The notes under the pieces were generated by a model, which made no database searches, had not been told where the DNA came from, and saw nothing but the letters and a program-made list of their open reading frames with translations. This document shows positions 41,996 through 50,536 of a DNA stretch of 64,000 bases, piece by piece. The first letter of the stretch is position 1; each line of letters opens with the position of its first letter. The position numbers were made by a program, and so were the translations under genes. The stretch is from JAFGRU01 sp963665915 (GTDB taxonomy: Bacteria; Desulfobacterota; Desulfuromonadia; Desulfuromonadales; JAAYDE01). The stretch is from assembly GCA_963665915.2 (NCBI GenBank), contig CAXXSG010000013.1:434001-498000 (forward strand), given 5' to 3'.

Positions 41996-43426
41996 AAGGT
42001 ATGGGGAAAAAAGTTTGAAAAAAGAATCCCTCATTTTGACGGGGAGAGGACGTCCGTCCACTTCTTCGAGAGTGACCTGCCGTGAAACACGCTGGACCCT
42101 GTTGAAGTGATCGGTCAGGGCTTTGACCAGTTGCGGATCGAATACTTCCAGGTTGAATTCAAAATTCAGGCGCAGGCTCCTGGTGTCGAGATTGGCGGAG
42201 CCGATAAGGGCGAAAAAGTTGTCTACGAGAAGGAGTTTGCTGTGTGAGAACGGTGGGGGGCGGTAGTATATTTTGGTTCCGTACTCCAGTAATTCCCAGA
42301 GAATGGCTCTTGACGCCCAGTGCATATAAGGAAGATTGTTCTGGGCCGGCAGGATGATTTCCACATTGACTCCCCGCAATACTGCACTGTTGATGGAAGC
42401 GATCAGATCCCGGCTGGGGATGAAGTAGGGGGTCATTATCCGTACTCTCTGGCCAGCGGAATTAAGGCATCCGTCCAGCAGCCATCTCAGCTTTTCGAAA
42501 TCTTCGTTGGGGCCGGCACTGATCCCGCGGCAGAAAGCCTCACCATCTTCGAGGGGCGGGGGATAAAAGGGCGGCAGGGGTGGTTCCTGAGTGACGAATT
42601 GCCAGTCCTCCAGAAATGTGTCCTGAATCTGGCCGACCACAGGACCGCGAACGCGAAAATGGAGATCACTCGCTTCCTGGGATGTGAGATGGGAGGAAAG
42701 GAAGCTTTTGCCGATATTCATGCCACCGGCGAATCCGATCTCACCGTCCACAATCAGCATCTTTCGATGGTTGCGAAGGTGCATGTGAGCCGGTACGAAC
42801 GAAGAGAAGGGCGGCAGAAAACGGGCGAACCTTACCTTGCTGCCGCGAAAAAGGCGCTTTGTGGTCGGCAGGGAATAGTATTCTCCCAGAGCATCTACCA
42901 GGACCCGCACGTCCACACCGCGCTCGGCAGCTTTTTTCAGCTCATCGATGAACTGCCGTCCGATAGCGTCGGTGCCGAAAATATAGGTGGAAAGAAAAAT
43001 CGTTTTGTCGGCCTTTTCAATCGCTTTCAGCATGGCTGAAAAGGTCTCGGCGGCTGTAAAAAAAGTTTCCAGACGATTACCGCTTACCAGCGGTCGGCGG
43101 GTGATGGCGTCGGAAAGGTTGAGAAGGACGGAAAGGTTGGCTGCCGGAAAGGATGGAACCTGGTCGGCGGATTTGACTTCGCTGCCGGGATGGGAGCGGA
43201 TCCATTCGATACCCCGTCCGCTTTCCTGCCACCCTCGTGCCCGGGTGCGGATGCGATTGACCCCCAGAAGCCAGTAGAGGCAGAAGCCGACGCCGGGAAA
43301 GGCCAGGCAGACCACGATCCAGCCCAGAGCTGAGCGCGGGTCGCGCTTGTAGAGGAGCGCATGCCCGGCCGAGATGATGGACGCTAGGAAGAGGAGTGTC
43401 CAGATAATCCAGCCAAAGAAATCCAT
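41993..43426 (-). CDS. cls: Cardiolipin synthase
   Basis: Joins two phosphatidylglycerol molecules into cardiolipin. The 477-residue protein has two N-terminal membrane helices (about 1-22 and 32-54, PLD-nuclease N type) and two phospholipase-D HKD motifs: HLRNHRKMLIVDGEIGFAGG (about 215-234) and HSKLLLVDNFFALIGSANLD (about 395-414). This is the typical ClsA architecture. The stop codon TAA lies within the edge of repeat A copy 4. Single gene, convergent with the small gene at 41624. Confidence 0.94.
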   Translation of the reverse strand: MDFFGWIIWTLLFLASIISAGHALLYKRDPRSALGWIVVCLAFPGVGFCLYWLLGVNRIRTRARGWQESGRGIEWIRSHPGSEVKSADQVPSFPAANLSVLLNLSDAITRRPLVSGNRLETFFTAAETFSAMLKAIEKADKTIFLSTYIFGTDAIGRQFIDELKKAAERGVDVRVLVDALGEYYSLPTTKRLFRGSKVRFARFLPPFSSFVPAHMHLRNHRKMLIVDGEIGFAGGMNIGKSFLSSHLTSQEASDLHFRVRGPVVGQIQDTFLEDWQFVTQEPPLPPFYPPPLEDGEAFCRGISAGPNEDFEKLRWLLDGCLNSAGQRVRIMTPYFIPSRDLIASINSAVLRGVNVEIILPAQNNLPYMHWASRAILWELLEYGTKIYYRPPPFSHSKLLLVDNFFALIGSANLDTRSLRLNFEFNLEVFDPQLVKALTDHFNRVQRVSRQVTLEEVDGRPLPVKMRDSFFKLFSPYL

Positions 43427-43484
43427 TATTCGGGTAGTCCCCTTGCCTGAGAATCTAATTTCGGCTTTTTAGTCCGGTTAATTG

Positions 43485-44426
43485 TTATCCTGCAATGGAT
43501 TCGAGGTAACGTTCAGCCAGAATGCCCGCCATGCAGCCCGACCCGGCCGCTGTCACGGCTTGTCTGAAAACGGGGTCCTGCACGTCACCCGCAGCAAAAA
43601 CTCCGGGGATGTTGGTTTCCGCACCATTTTTGGTCAAGAGGTAGCCGCGTTCATCCATGTCCAGTTGGTCTTTGAAAAGCTCCGTGTTCGGAAAATGGCC
43701 AATGGCGACAAAAAGGCCGTCGCAATTAAAACTTTCTTCTTTTCCGGTGGGCAGGTGCTTCAGGAGAATTCCGGTCAGGCCTTTTTGTTTATCTCCCAGG
43801 ATGCCGGAAACCACCGTGTCCCAGTGAAATTCAATTTTATCATTTTTCAACGCGCGTTCCTGAAGCGGGGGCGAGGCCCTCAGTTCATCGCGGCGGTGGA
43901 TGACATGAACCTTTCTGGCAAAGCGGGTCAGGAAAGTCGCTTCTTCCATAGCCGTATCTCCACCGCCGACCACCACAACTTCTTTGTCCCGGTAAAAGAA
44001 ACCGTCACAGGTGGCGCAAACGGAAACCCCTTTGCCGTAAAGATCCCACTCGTTTGGGAGATCCAACATCCTTGGCGAGGCGCCGGTGCTGACGATCAGG
44101 GTGCGGGCCTGAAAAGTGTCCTCACCCGCGTGCAGCGAAAAAGGGGAAGAATCCAGCTCAACAGCGGTTATCTCCACGTTCAGGAATTGGGCTTCGAAGC
44201 GGCTCGCCTGTTTTTCCATTTCAGCCATCAGTTCAGGGCCGTTGATTCCTTCAGAAAAGCCCGGGAAATTATCCACTTCGGTTGTATTGGTCAATTGCCC
44301 GCCCGGTTGGCGGCCATGGATCACGAGAGGACTCAGGTTGGCCCGGGCGGTGTATATGGCCGCGGTTAACCCGGCGGGGCCCGAGCCTAAAATGATGACA
44401 TCATGGATTTTGTTTGTTTCTTGCAT
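43485..44426 (-). CDS. trxB: Thioredoxin reductase
   Basis: NADPH- or ferredoxin-linked flavoenzyme that reduces thioredoxin. The frame extends to 44492, but ATG 44426 with GGAGGTTTTAC upstream is the true start, giving 313 residues. FAD-binding GSGPAGLTAAIY (14-25), the redox pair CATC (Cys137, Cys140), the NAD(P)-binding GGGDTAMEEA and the C-terminal GVFAAGDVQD are present. The start overlaps the lipA end by about 26 bp, so it is the last gene of a lipB-lipA-trxB operon. Confidence 0.96.
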   Translation of the reverse strand: MQETNKIHDVIILGSGPAGLTAAIYTARANLSPLVIHGRQPGGQLTNTTEVDNFPGFSEGINGPELMAEMEKQASRFEAQFLNVEITAVELDSSPFSLHAGEDTFQARTLIVSTGASPRMLDLPNEWDLYGKGVSVCATCDGFFYRDKEVVVVGGGDTAMEEATFLTRFARKVHVIHRRDELRASPPLQERALKNDKIEFHWDTVVSGILGDKQKGLTGILLKHLPTGKEESFNCDGLFVAIGHFPNTELFKDQLDMDERGYLLTKNGAETNIPGVFAAGDVQDPVFRQAVTAAGSGCMAGILAERYLESIAG

Positions 44427-45297
44427 GTAAAACCTCCTTGAATTGTTCCTCGGCATGATAGGAAGAACGGACCAGCGGCCCTGCCTCCACATGAATAAAG
44501 CCTAGACTTAAACCTTCTTCGCGGATTTCTCCGAACTCTTCCGGGGAGACATAGCGCTTTACCGGAAAATGGTTGCGGGTGGGCTGCAGATATTGACCCA
44601 CCGTCAAAAGACAACATCCCGTTTCGAGCAGATCTTCCATAACGGCGCTGATCTCTGCCTGGGTCTCGCCCATTCCGACCATCAAGCCGGACTTGGTGGG
44701 AATATCCGCTTTCAGCTTCCCGCTGGTCCGCAGCAGGTCCAGGGACTGCCGGTAAGAAGCCTGGGCGCGGACATGGGGATAGAGCCTCGGGACGGTTTCC
44801 ATGTTGTGTCCCAGCACGTCGGTCCCGGCCTCAAGAATCTTTTCCAGAGCTTCCCAGTTGCCCCCCAGGTCGGGAATCAGAAGTTCCAGCCGGCAATCGG
44901 CGGTTTCCCGGCGTACAGCCCGAATCAGGTCGGCGAACAGGGAAGCTCCGCCATCCGAAAGATCGTCCCGGGTTACCGAGGTAACCACCGCGTATTTAAG
45001 TTCCAGTTCGGCAATCGCCCTGGCCACCTTGAGGGGCTCTTCCTGGTCGGGATTTTGCGGGGTTCCGTGGCTCACGTTGCAGAAAGCGCAGTCGCGGGTG
45101 CAGCGCTCCCCGAGAATCATGAATGTTGCGGTCCCCCGGCTCCAGCACTCCCCCTGATTGGGGCAGGCGGCACTTCGACACACCGAGTGAAGCCCCAGCT
45201 TGCGGTGTAAGCGCTCGATACGGGCGTAATCAGGGCCGCTACTAAAGCGAACCTTGAGCCAGTCCGGCTTGCGCGGAAGGACGTCAGTGGAACTCAT
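44401..45297 (-). CDS. lipA: Lipoyl synthase LipA
   Basis: Radical SAM enzyme that inserts two sulfurs into octanoyl chains on lipoyl domains. From ATG 45297 (GGGGGAAT upstream; the open frame extends to 45360) it has 298 residues. The auxiliary cluster motif is Cys40-x4-Cys45-x5-Cys51 (CRSAACPNQGEC) and the radical SAM motif Cys66-x3-Cys70-x2-Cys73 (CTRDCAFC). RSSYHAEE near the end holds the conserved Ser that ligates the auxiliary cluster. It overlaps the end of lipB by 14 bp. Confidence 0.97.
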   Translation of the reverse strand: MSSTDVLPRKPDWLKVRFSSGPDYARIERLHRKLGLHSVCRSAACPNQGECWSRGTATFMILGERCTRDCAFCNVSHGTPQNPDQEEPLKVARAIAELELKYAVVTSVTRDDLSDGGASLFADLIRAVRRETADCRLELLIPDLGGNWEALEKILEAGTDVLGHNMETVPRLYPHVRAQASYRQSLDLLRTSGKLKADIPTKSGLMVGMGETQAEISAVMEDLLETGCCLLTVGQYLQPTRNHFPVKRYVSPEEFGEIREEGLSLGFIHVEAGPLVRSSYHAEEQFKEVLHARNKQNP

Positions 45298-45943
45298 ATT
45301 CCCCCAGGTATTCGGATTGAAAAACCCTGCCGAAAGAGCGGACGAGCTGGTCCTCGACATCTTCTCTGGCTATTTCACGCCTTGTGATTTTCTCCAGGGA
45401 AGTCATTTCGACTCCTTCCAGTCCACACGGGACAATCGTATCGAAGCCCGAAAGGTCTGCAGCCACGTTCAGGGCGAAACCATGCCAGCTCACCCAGCGA
45501 CGGACTCCAACACCGATGGAGGCAATCTTTTTCCCCTCAACCCATATGCCGGTACGGCCGTCGATTCTTTTGGCTGTTACCGCAAAGCCTTCAACGCTAT
45601 CCAGCAGGACCTTTTCGAGCATGCGAAGGTAGAGGTGCAGATCGCGTCCCACCGCCTCCAGGCTGACAATCGGGTAACCGACCACCTGTCCGGGGCCATG
45701 ATAGGTCACGTCTCCACCTCGACCGGTTCTGCAGATATCGATGCCGTTACGGGTAAAAAAGTCAAGGGGTACCAAGGGCTGAAAAGATTTGACTCCCCTC
45801 CCGACCGTCACTACAGGCGTGTGTTCCAATAAAATCAGAACATCTGCTTTTTCCTGGAGCCTTCTTGCCAGAAGTTGGGTCTGCAGCACAAGGCCCGAGC
45901 GGTATGAAATCCGTCCGGGCCTCAGGGTGAAGAAACGATTCAT
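45284..45943 (-). CDS. lipB: Octanoyltransferase LipB
   Basis: Transfers octanoyl from acyl carrier protein to lipoyl domains, the step before LipA. The frame opens at 46033, but ATG 45943 gives 219 residues, the usual size. RGGDVTYHGPGQ and GIWVEGKKIASIGVGVRRW (with the catalytic Lys) and FDTIVPCG (catalytic Cys) are all visible. First gene of lipB-lipA-trxB; a ferredoxin gene ends 52 bp upstream of it. Confidence 0.96.
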   Translation of the reverse strand: MNRFFTLRPGRISYRSGLVLQTQLLARRLQEKADVLILLEHTPVVTVGRGVKSFQPLVPLDFFTRNGIDICRTGRGGDVTYHGPGQVVGYPIVSLEAVGRDLHLYLRMLEKVLLDSVEGFAVTAKRIDGRTGIWVEGKKIASIGVGVRRWVSWHGFALNVAADLSGFDTIVPCGLEGVEMTSLEKITRREIAREDVEDQLVRSFGRVFQSEYLGEYEFH

Positions 45944-45995
45944 CTGAGATCGATTCTTGGTTATAAAAGCATTCCTTGAAATTTTTTTTAATGGA

Positions 45996-46184
45996 CTAGT
46001 CCCAGTGGATGCAGGAAACCGGGCACCCCTCAATAGCTTCCATAATTTTTATTTTGGGAGCTCCGAAAGCATTATATACCTCCGCGGAATTGTCTTCGTT
46101 CACGCGAAAGACTTCCGGAACCGTGTCCACACAAAAATGACAGCTTATACAAGCGTCCTGATCCACAAAGGGCTGCCGGTCCAT
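45996..46184 (-). CDS. Small [4Fe-4S] ferredoxin
   Basis: A 62-residue ferredoxin of the single-cluster Desulfovibrio type: Cys12-x2-Cys15-x2-Cys18 and a distant Cys54 (CPVSC) would bind one [4Fe-4S] cluster; Cys58 may form a disulfide or second site remnant. It could supply electrons to LipA downstream. The rubredoxin gene lies 13 bp upstream on the same strand. Confidence 0.93.
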   Translation of the reverse strand: MDRQPFVDQDACISCHFCVDTVPEVFRVNEDNSAEVYNAFGAPKIKIMEAIEGCPVSCIHWD

Positions 46185-46197
46185 AATGTGACCTCAA

Positions 46198-46356
46198 TCA
46201 GGCTTTTTCAAAATTGCTTTTATCCGCCCCGCAGAGAGGGCAAACCCAATCCTCCGGGATATCTTCAAAAGCGGTTCCAGGGGCAATGCCCGCATCCGGG
46301 TCACCTTCAGCCGGATCATAAATGTAATTACATACGACACAACGATACTTCTCCAT
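46198..46356 (-). CDS. Rubredoxin
   Basis: A 52-residue rubredoxin with the two iron-binding pairs Cys6-x2-Cys9 (YRCVVCNYIYD) and Cys39-x2-Cys42 (CPLCGA). The frame opens at 46488 but ATG 46356 with GGGAGG upstream is the correct start. It is an electron carrier often tied to oxygen or superoxide reduction in anaerobes. It probably shares a transcript with the ferredoxin gene. Confidence 0.95.
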   Translation of the reverse strand: MEKYRCVVCNYIYDPAEGDPDAGIAPGTAFEDIPEDWVCPLCGADKSNFEKA

Positions 46357-46448
46357 TATTGCCTCCCTTGATAAAAAGATGATTCGTTTTTCAAAGCGGA
46401 TTAAATGACACCAGTTTAAAGGATAGAAGCTGTTTTCGCAACTACTCA

Positions 46449-46793
46449 AGCCCGGATTATTTATGAAAACTTTTGCTGTAACCGTCAATTGTATGCCATC
46501 TTAAGAAAGCTATCACACTTGGGAATGAATCTACTGCGAAAACGTCAAATCGGGCCATATTCCTGCAAATTTTCGACAAATAGTCCCGCTATTGGTTCTC
46601 AAATTTGCGAAAATCTGCCCTCGATTTGTCAATTTCTCGTGACGATTCCCCAAGTCCGACAGCTTCCTGGCCGTGCTCGCTCCTTGCTCCTCGACGTATC
46701 GCAAGTACGCCTGCCTCGCGCGTCACTGTGCTCGCCCTGATCTGACGCACACTTACCGGTTTCGCGACAAAGCCTCATGAATAACCCGGCTAA
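46449..46793. repeat. Repeat family A, copy 5, interrupted by family B copy 2
   Basis: Left end AGCCCGGATTATTTATG and right end CTCATGAATAACCCGGCTA enclose the family A blocks, but after GCCATCTTAAG the sequence is interrupted by 160 bp of family B (46506-46667) and resumes at CCGTGCTCGCTCCTTGCTC. The right end includes the stop codon of the Lon-like gene. Confidence 0.85.
46506..46667. repeat. Repeat family B, copy 2, nested in A copy 5
   Basis: Ends AAGCTATCACACTTGGG and CCCAAGTCCGACAGCTT are inverted; the centre AATAG-TCCCG-CTATT is the palindrome axis. Confidence 0.82.
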
Positions 46794-49700
46794 AGGACAT
46801 TTTTTACCGACAAAGAATCTTTTTTCAGGGCTCTCTTTTCTGCGCCGCCGTCAGTTCTGCGGGACGGGATAGCGGATTTCGCTTCACCTTTGGTCAAATT
46901 GCTGAAAACTGCTTCCAGACTTGAATAATCCTTGGGTTTATTGTCCCGGGTCACATATTCGCTGATAATCATCATGCGGCGGTGGATTTCCTCTTCAGCA
47001 GTGCGCCGCAATCGACTTCCTTCGTCAGACAGTCTTTTCCCTTCCGGATTTTCGCCGTTTTCCGGGTGCTCTTTGAGGTCGTATTCGAGTCTTTCATTGA
47101 GGAATTTGTCCAGGCGCTGAAAATGTTCATCGCCAAAAAAGAAGACTTCCTGAACCAGGTTTGAAAAATTTCGTACGCCACGGATATCTTTGCCTTCGAT
47201 CCGGTAAGCTTTGAGGATTTCGGGTTCCATATCCTCATAATTCTGGGTCGGCATATACATGCGGGGGAGGTATTGAAGCACTTTTTCGGTTTTGCGGCGG
47301 TGACCGCCTATGATGACTGAGGCTCCGACTTCCCCTTTCTGTGCGCCTTTAATCCAGGGCGCTCCGGTAATGCCGAAGTCATTAAGAACCGGAAGATTTA
47401 GAAGAACCGAAAGGGTGTTGATGGCCAGGGCGAAACCGGCGGAAGGCCCTCCGACCGTATAGGACGCGCTGAGAAGCTGGTGGTGTAGAGAGTAGCCTTC
47501 AAGATATTCTCCAAGAATGCGCGAAATGTTCAGTTCCGGACAGAGAGACTGAAGATAATTTTCCGTCAGGGTCAGCGCCTCCTGGGCGCTCTGGCGGGTC
47601 ATCTGTACGGCCATATCCACTTCAGCCGCCCCGGGTGCTGTCGTCGAAACCGCACCTGTGATAATTATTTTTTCGGGAAAAACACGATAAACAAGGGACG
47701 AAGCAATGGGGAGCAGGACCCCGGAAGCATCATTGGCGCCGACGCCGACAACAAAACCTACCTGAGGTTCCACGGAAAGTTCTGTTTCGAGAAAGCGGTC
47801 AAGCTGCTGCTTGCCTTTCCGGGTCGGACTTCGACCCAGTTGATGCCTGGCGTTGATCAGATGTCTTCGGGTAACCGGATAGCCGTCCTTTTGACTGAGC
47901 TCCTGCAATTGCTTGGCGACTTCATCCAGGCATTTTAGCATGTCCTCTTCGCTGAGACGTGCTTTTGCAATCAAGTTTGAAGGGTTGGGGATTCCTTCCA
48001 GCAGACTGAGAAGGGTTTTATGGTTGAAACGGACAAAACGCATGCGCTCCTCGTCAACTCCCGCAATGGCTTTGGCGAGCTGGCTCAGGACCTCGACCTC
48101 GGTTTGCCGGAGACTGCGAACTTTTTCGGCATAAGCCGTAAAATCAGCCGGAGTGTCACACAGACCGCGGGCGATGCGGACCATTTCCTCATGAGTAATG
48201 CCTTCCTCCAGAGGAATATCCTTTATTTCTTTGCGCAGAATTCGCACCGAATCCTCTTCCCGCATCTGACCGGAGACGTTCATCACCTTTAACCGCTTGG
48301 AGCGGATCAAGGCCGGATCGAGGATGTCGAGACGGTTAGTCGTTAAAACGGTAAACACATTGTGAAGAGGAGCTTCACCGTCGATGATGGACAGGAATTT
48401 GTTGGTCACTTTATCATAGGGCGTTCCCCCCTGTTGGGAACGGCGCGGGGCGATGGCATCCCCTTCATCGAAAAATACCAGGCTGGGTGAGATCATCTTG
48501 GCAATGTCATACACGCGCTCCAGGTTTTCAACCAACCCCTCATAGGGATTCGCAGGATCGCTCAGATCATTCATATAGACCAGAATATCCTGGACCTCGG
48601 TGTTTTCGCCCAGCCAGGCTTTTACCATATAGGTTTTTCCCGAACCGGGAGGGCCGGAGAGGACCACACCCTTTTCATCCTGGACGCTGTAAAAAAGGGA
48701 ATTGTTTGCCATCTCGGAAAACTCATCCTTAATGGATCCAATGTAATCCTGCCAGCGCACATCGCGTTCCATGCGGCCGATGATTTTTTTGTACAGTGAG
48801 CCATAGACGTTTTTGGCTACTGCTTTGAAGGCGTCCCGGACCAGGAACTGATCATCCAGGTAGTTGGGATGAAAATCTTTTTTCAGGGCGATAATCGAAC
48901 CGATAAGTCGGCGCAGGTAAGCAGGGGTTATCCTCAGGGTGCGTTCGTGAAAGATCGGCAGAACTTTATCGATAGTCTCATCGAGCAGGGCTTCCTGATT
49001 GATTTCCTCTTTTTCATCTGAAGTGGCGAGGAAAAAGTTGCTGCGGCGCAGCTCGAGACGAACCACTTCCTTGAGGTTTTCAGGGTGCTGCCAGAGGTCA
49101 TTGATGTCGATGATCTGTCCACGTTCTACAAAACGCCGGTAGATAGATGGCTCGAACTGCTCAGGCTGGTCCGTCGTCGCGATAAGAAGGCAATCCCGCT
49201 TGCCCTGGGAAATTTCATCGAGCAGGATATTGGCGGTGTCCACCAGGGTTGCCTGCTGACTTTTGACGGAACTGGTCTGATCGAGGCGGCCGAATGCCGA
49301 GTGGGCTTCTTCCAGATGGCGAATACAGGGCTGATTCGCTTCGCCCATGGCTTTGCGCAGGCGGTTGCCCGGTTCGCCGGCCCAGGCGGTCTGAAAATCG
49401 TTGGGTGTGATCTGGGCATAATCGACCAGAATCCCTTTTTCTTCCAGTGACGAGAGGGCCTGTGCCACCCGCTGCCGGTACAAATATTTTATGACCGGAA
49501 GTCGTGAGAGAAATTTCAGCTGTTCAACCTTGCGGCGTCTTTCAATTTCAGCGGCCAGTTCGGGGTCGACCTCTTCCAGTCCTTTCCAGATCGGTTGCTC
49601 CCTAAGAACCTCTTCCTTTTTGGCTTTCAGATCGATGGTTGGGCGCACTTCCATGGAAAAAATCGTTTCTTCCAAGGCCTGGGTGAGGGTAGCACTTTTG

Positions 49701-50203
49701 CCGCTGCCTGAAGATCCGATAATCAAAATTAGCGGCGAGCGTGGAATGGAGCTATCCTCAGAGTATTCTTTCAGGACATGAGCATGATAGATTTTGTCAA
49801 AAAAGTCCCGCAGGTACTGAGGGACGAAAATATCGGCGGTTTCCCGTTCGAGAAGATAGGTCAGATAGTAGTAGTCATGACGGTCAAGTTCCCTCTCCAG
49901 TATTTTGTTCCATGCCGCCGCAGCGCTGGGGGAACCGGAAATCTCCATACGCCGATGCCAGTCGCTCAAAGATTCAGGATTGCGAAGCAAATGGAAACGG
50001 CGCTCTGATGGTTGGAGCATGCGGCGCAGGAGAATGCGGATGAATCTGAAAAGAGAAGGTCTGGGATGGTACTGACGCAGGCGCTGAAGAACGAAACTAC
50101 GGGTTTCATAATTCCAGCTTCCAACCAGATTCTGGATCTGGTTTAAACGTTTCTCGGAAAGTCGTACGTTAATGGGGGTTTTTGTCTTGCGCACGGTTGA
50201 CAT
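46790..50203 (-). CDS. Double-AAA ATPase with C-terminal Lon-type serine protease domain
   Basis: A 1137-residue protein unlike classical Lon. The N-terminus starts with a short basic segment with a strand-helix resembling a ribbon-helix (TPINVRLSEKRLNQIQNL). An AAA domain follows with Walker A IIGSSGSGKSA (about 163-172), a weak Walker B HLEEAH and arginine fingers in YRRFVERG. The second AAA has LSGPPGSGKT (about 514-523) and FFDEGDAI (about 574). The protease domain has Ser921 in VGGPSAGF and Lys974 (or 971) in GGHRRKTEK, the Lon Ser-Lys dyad. A basic tail ends it. It lies next to an SPFH membrane protein gene, suggesting a membrane-bound quality-control complex. Two repeats flank it. Confidence 0.85.
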   Translation of the reverse strand: MSTVRKTKTPINVRLSEKRLNQIQNLVGSWNYETRSFVLQRLRQYHPRPSLFRFIRILLRRMLQPSERRFHLLRNPESLSDWHRRMEISGSPSAAAAWNKILERELDRHDYYYLTYLLERETADIFVPQYLRDFFDKIYHAHVLKEYSEDSSIPRSPLILIIGSSGSGKSATLTQALEETIFSMEVRPTIDLKAKKEEVLREQPIWKGLEEVDPELAAEIERRRKVEQLKFLSRLPVIKYLYRQRVAQALSSLEEKGILVDYAQITPNDFQTAWAGEPGNRLRKAMGEANQPCIRHLEEAHSAFGRLDQTSSVKSQQATLVDTANILLDEISQGKRDCLLIATTDQPEQFEPSIYRRFVERGQIIDINDLWQHPENLKEVVRLELRRSNFFLATSDEKEEINQEALLDETIDKVLPIFHERTLRITPAYLRRLIGSIIALKKDFHPNYLDDQFLVRDAFKAVAKNVYGSLYKKIIGRMERDVRWQDYIGSIKDEFSEMANNSLFYSVQDEKGVVLSGPPGSGKTYMVKAWLGENTEVQDILVYMNDLSDPANPYEGLVENLERVYDIAKMISPSLVFFDEGDAIAPRRSQQGGTPYDKVTNKFLSIIDGEAPLHNVFTVLTTNRLDILDPALIRSKRLKVMNVSGQMREEDSVRILRKEIKDIPLEEGITHEEMVRIARGLCDTPADFTAYAEKVRSLRQTEVEVLSQLAKAIAGVDEERMRFVRFNHKTLLSLLEGIPNPSNLIAKARLSEEDMLKCLDEVAKQLQELSQKDGYPVTRRHLINARHQLGRSPTRKGKQQLDRFLETELSVEPQVGFVVGVGANDASGVLLPIASSLVYRVFPEKIIITGAVSTTAPGAAEVDMAVQMTRQSAQEALTLTENYLQSLCPELNISRILGEYLEGYSLHHQLLSASYTVGGPSAGFALAINTLSVLLNLPVLNDFGITGAPWIKGAQKGEVGASVIIGGHRRKTEKVLQYLPRMYMPTQNYEDMEPEILKAYRIEGKDIRGVRNFSNLVQEVFFFGDEHFQRLDKFLNERLEYDLKEHPENGENPEGKRLSDEGSRLRRTAEEEIHRRMMIISEYVTRDNKPKDYSSLEAVFSNLTKGEAKSAIPSRRTDGGAEKRALKKDSLSVKNVL

Positions 50204-50369
50204 GTTATCCCTGAATCTCCTTTCCGATTTTTCGAGGGCGTTGGAAGTACAACCAGAGGGCTCCCCGTTATCAGGCTGTGGAAAAACTCGTATAAGGTCT
50301 TACGGACCGAATGGGTATCCCTACCCGGGTCCGGAATTTGATGTCAACTTTTCATTATAGTTCGATTAT

Positions 50370-50536
50370 TAGGAGCCTGTCGGACTTAGGAATGAATCTA
50401 TTGCGAAATCGGAAAATCGGACCATATTCTCGTAAATTTTCGCCAAATAGCTCTGCTATTCGATCTCAAATTCACAAAAAGCTGTCCTCGATTTTCCATT
50501 TTCTTATTACGATCCCCCAAGTCCGAGGGACTCCTA
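50370..50536. repeat. Repeat family B, copy 3
   Basis: Ends TAGGAGCCTGTCGGACTT and AAGTCCGAGGGACTCCTA are inverted. The 165 bp element folds on itself around AATAG-CTCTG-CTATT. It lies between the Lon-like gene start and the SPFH gene end. Confidence 0.85.
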
